This document shows positions 5,937 through 6,144 of a stretch of DNA of 6,144 nt, one piece after another. The translations under genes were made by a program, and so were the position numbers. Under the pieces are notes generated by a model, which was not told the DNA's origin, did no database searches, and worked only from the letters and a program-made list of their open reading frames with translations. How positions within the stretch are numbered: the stretch's first letter is position 1; every line of letters starts with the position of its first letter. Source of the DNA: Planctomycetota bacterium (GTDB taxonomy: Bacteria; Planctomycetota; Planctomycetia; Planctomycetales; Planctomycetaceae); contig JAEYWB010000378.1 of NCBI GenBank assembly GCA_023429275.1, positions 1 to 6,144 of the forward strand, given 5' to 3'.

Positions 5937-6144
5937 TTACGGTCTTTCAGCGGGCCGGATCTTGACCTCGAACTCTCCGGTGTTGTTCGCACGGTCGTTG
6001 GCGTGGTCGTTGACTCGCAGGTAGAGGGTCCCGGCGCGCGGGGAGGTGATTCGGCCTCCCTGGCCGAGGCGCAGGACCGCCACCCGCTCCTCGTGTGACA
6101 GGCCATCCGGCTCGTCGGGAAGGATCCATCCGAGGAGCTGACCG
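5937..6144 (-). CDS. C-terminal end of a protein with a LecA/PA14-like beta module, partial
   Basis: Read on the minus strand from base 6143, 68 codons stay open until TAA (5937-5939); the start lies beyond the right edge. The residues include GQLLGWILPDEP at the beginning of the fragment, GRITSPRAGTLYLRVND and then NNTGEFEVKIRP near the end. The 'G.I..P..GTLYLRVND...DN.G...V.I' pattern is the usual last strand pair of the beta-sandwich in PA-IL (LecA)-like galactose-binding modules and in many planctomycete secreted proteins. The asparagine and aspartate of the VND turn and the downstream Asn pair correspond to the region that binds calcium and sugar in LecA, which is an analogy only. The protein ends soon after this module, so the module is its C-terminus. 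What precedes it, and so the enzyme or lectin identity, cannot be seen. Confidence 0.7.
   Translation of the reverse strand, partial: GQLLGWILPDEPDGLSHEERVAVLRLGQGGRITSPRAGTLYLRVNDHANDRANNTGEFEVKIRPAERP

Overview
The window is GC-rich and looks like chromosomal DNA from a planctomycete. This rests on protein style, not on a marker gene. The first gene has the layout of the large membrane-anchored 'hypothetical' proteins of that phylum: one membrane segment, an extracytoplasmic beta-rich part, a huge low-complexity stretch and a conserved C-terminal tail. The gene fragment at the right edge ends in a LYLRVND-type beta module that is also frequent in planctomycete proteins. Assignment to the phylum is inference.

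Layout. Bases 1-4380 (+) hold the 3' part (1459 codons) of a giant gene that enters from the left. Its product has a membrane helix near window codons 56-74, beta-type domains to about codon 435, roughly 890 residues of disordered low-complexity sequence, and a helical C-terminal module. Bases 4381-4724 are a non-coding gap between convergent genes. It holds a palindromic repeat built from six CACAGAG/CTCTGTG-type units and a second, 12-bp inverted-repeat pair. Bases 4725-5762 (-) encode a complete HesA/MoeB/ThiF-family E1-like adenylyltransferase of 345 residues, with a GTG start and a strong Shine-Dalgarno sequence. Bases 5763-5936 are a leader/intergenic region with two tandem hairpins. Bases 5937-6144 (-) are the last 68 codons of another protein whose start lies beyond the right edge.

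The genes do not form one pathway. The left gene resembles DUF4175-like proteins, which in planctomycetes I recall sitting near MoxR ATPase, DUF58 and von Willebrand-type genes; none of those is in the window. The ThiF/MoeB protein would activate the C-terminal glycine of a ubiquitin-like sulfur carrier for thiamin or molybdopterin synthesis; no carrier gene is visible. The two minus-strand genes are 174 nt apart with hairpins between them, so they are probably separate transcription units.

I see no convincing new defence or mobile system. The most unusual object is the disordered segment of the left gene. For about 650 residues it contains no Leu, Ile, Phe, Trp, Tyr or Cys, and methionine, mostly as Pro-Met, is its main large non-polar residue.
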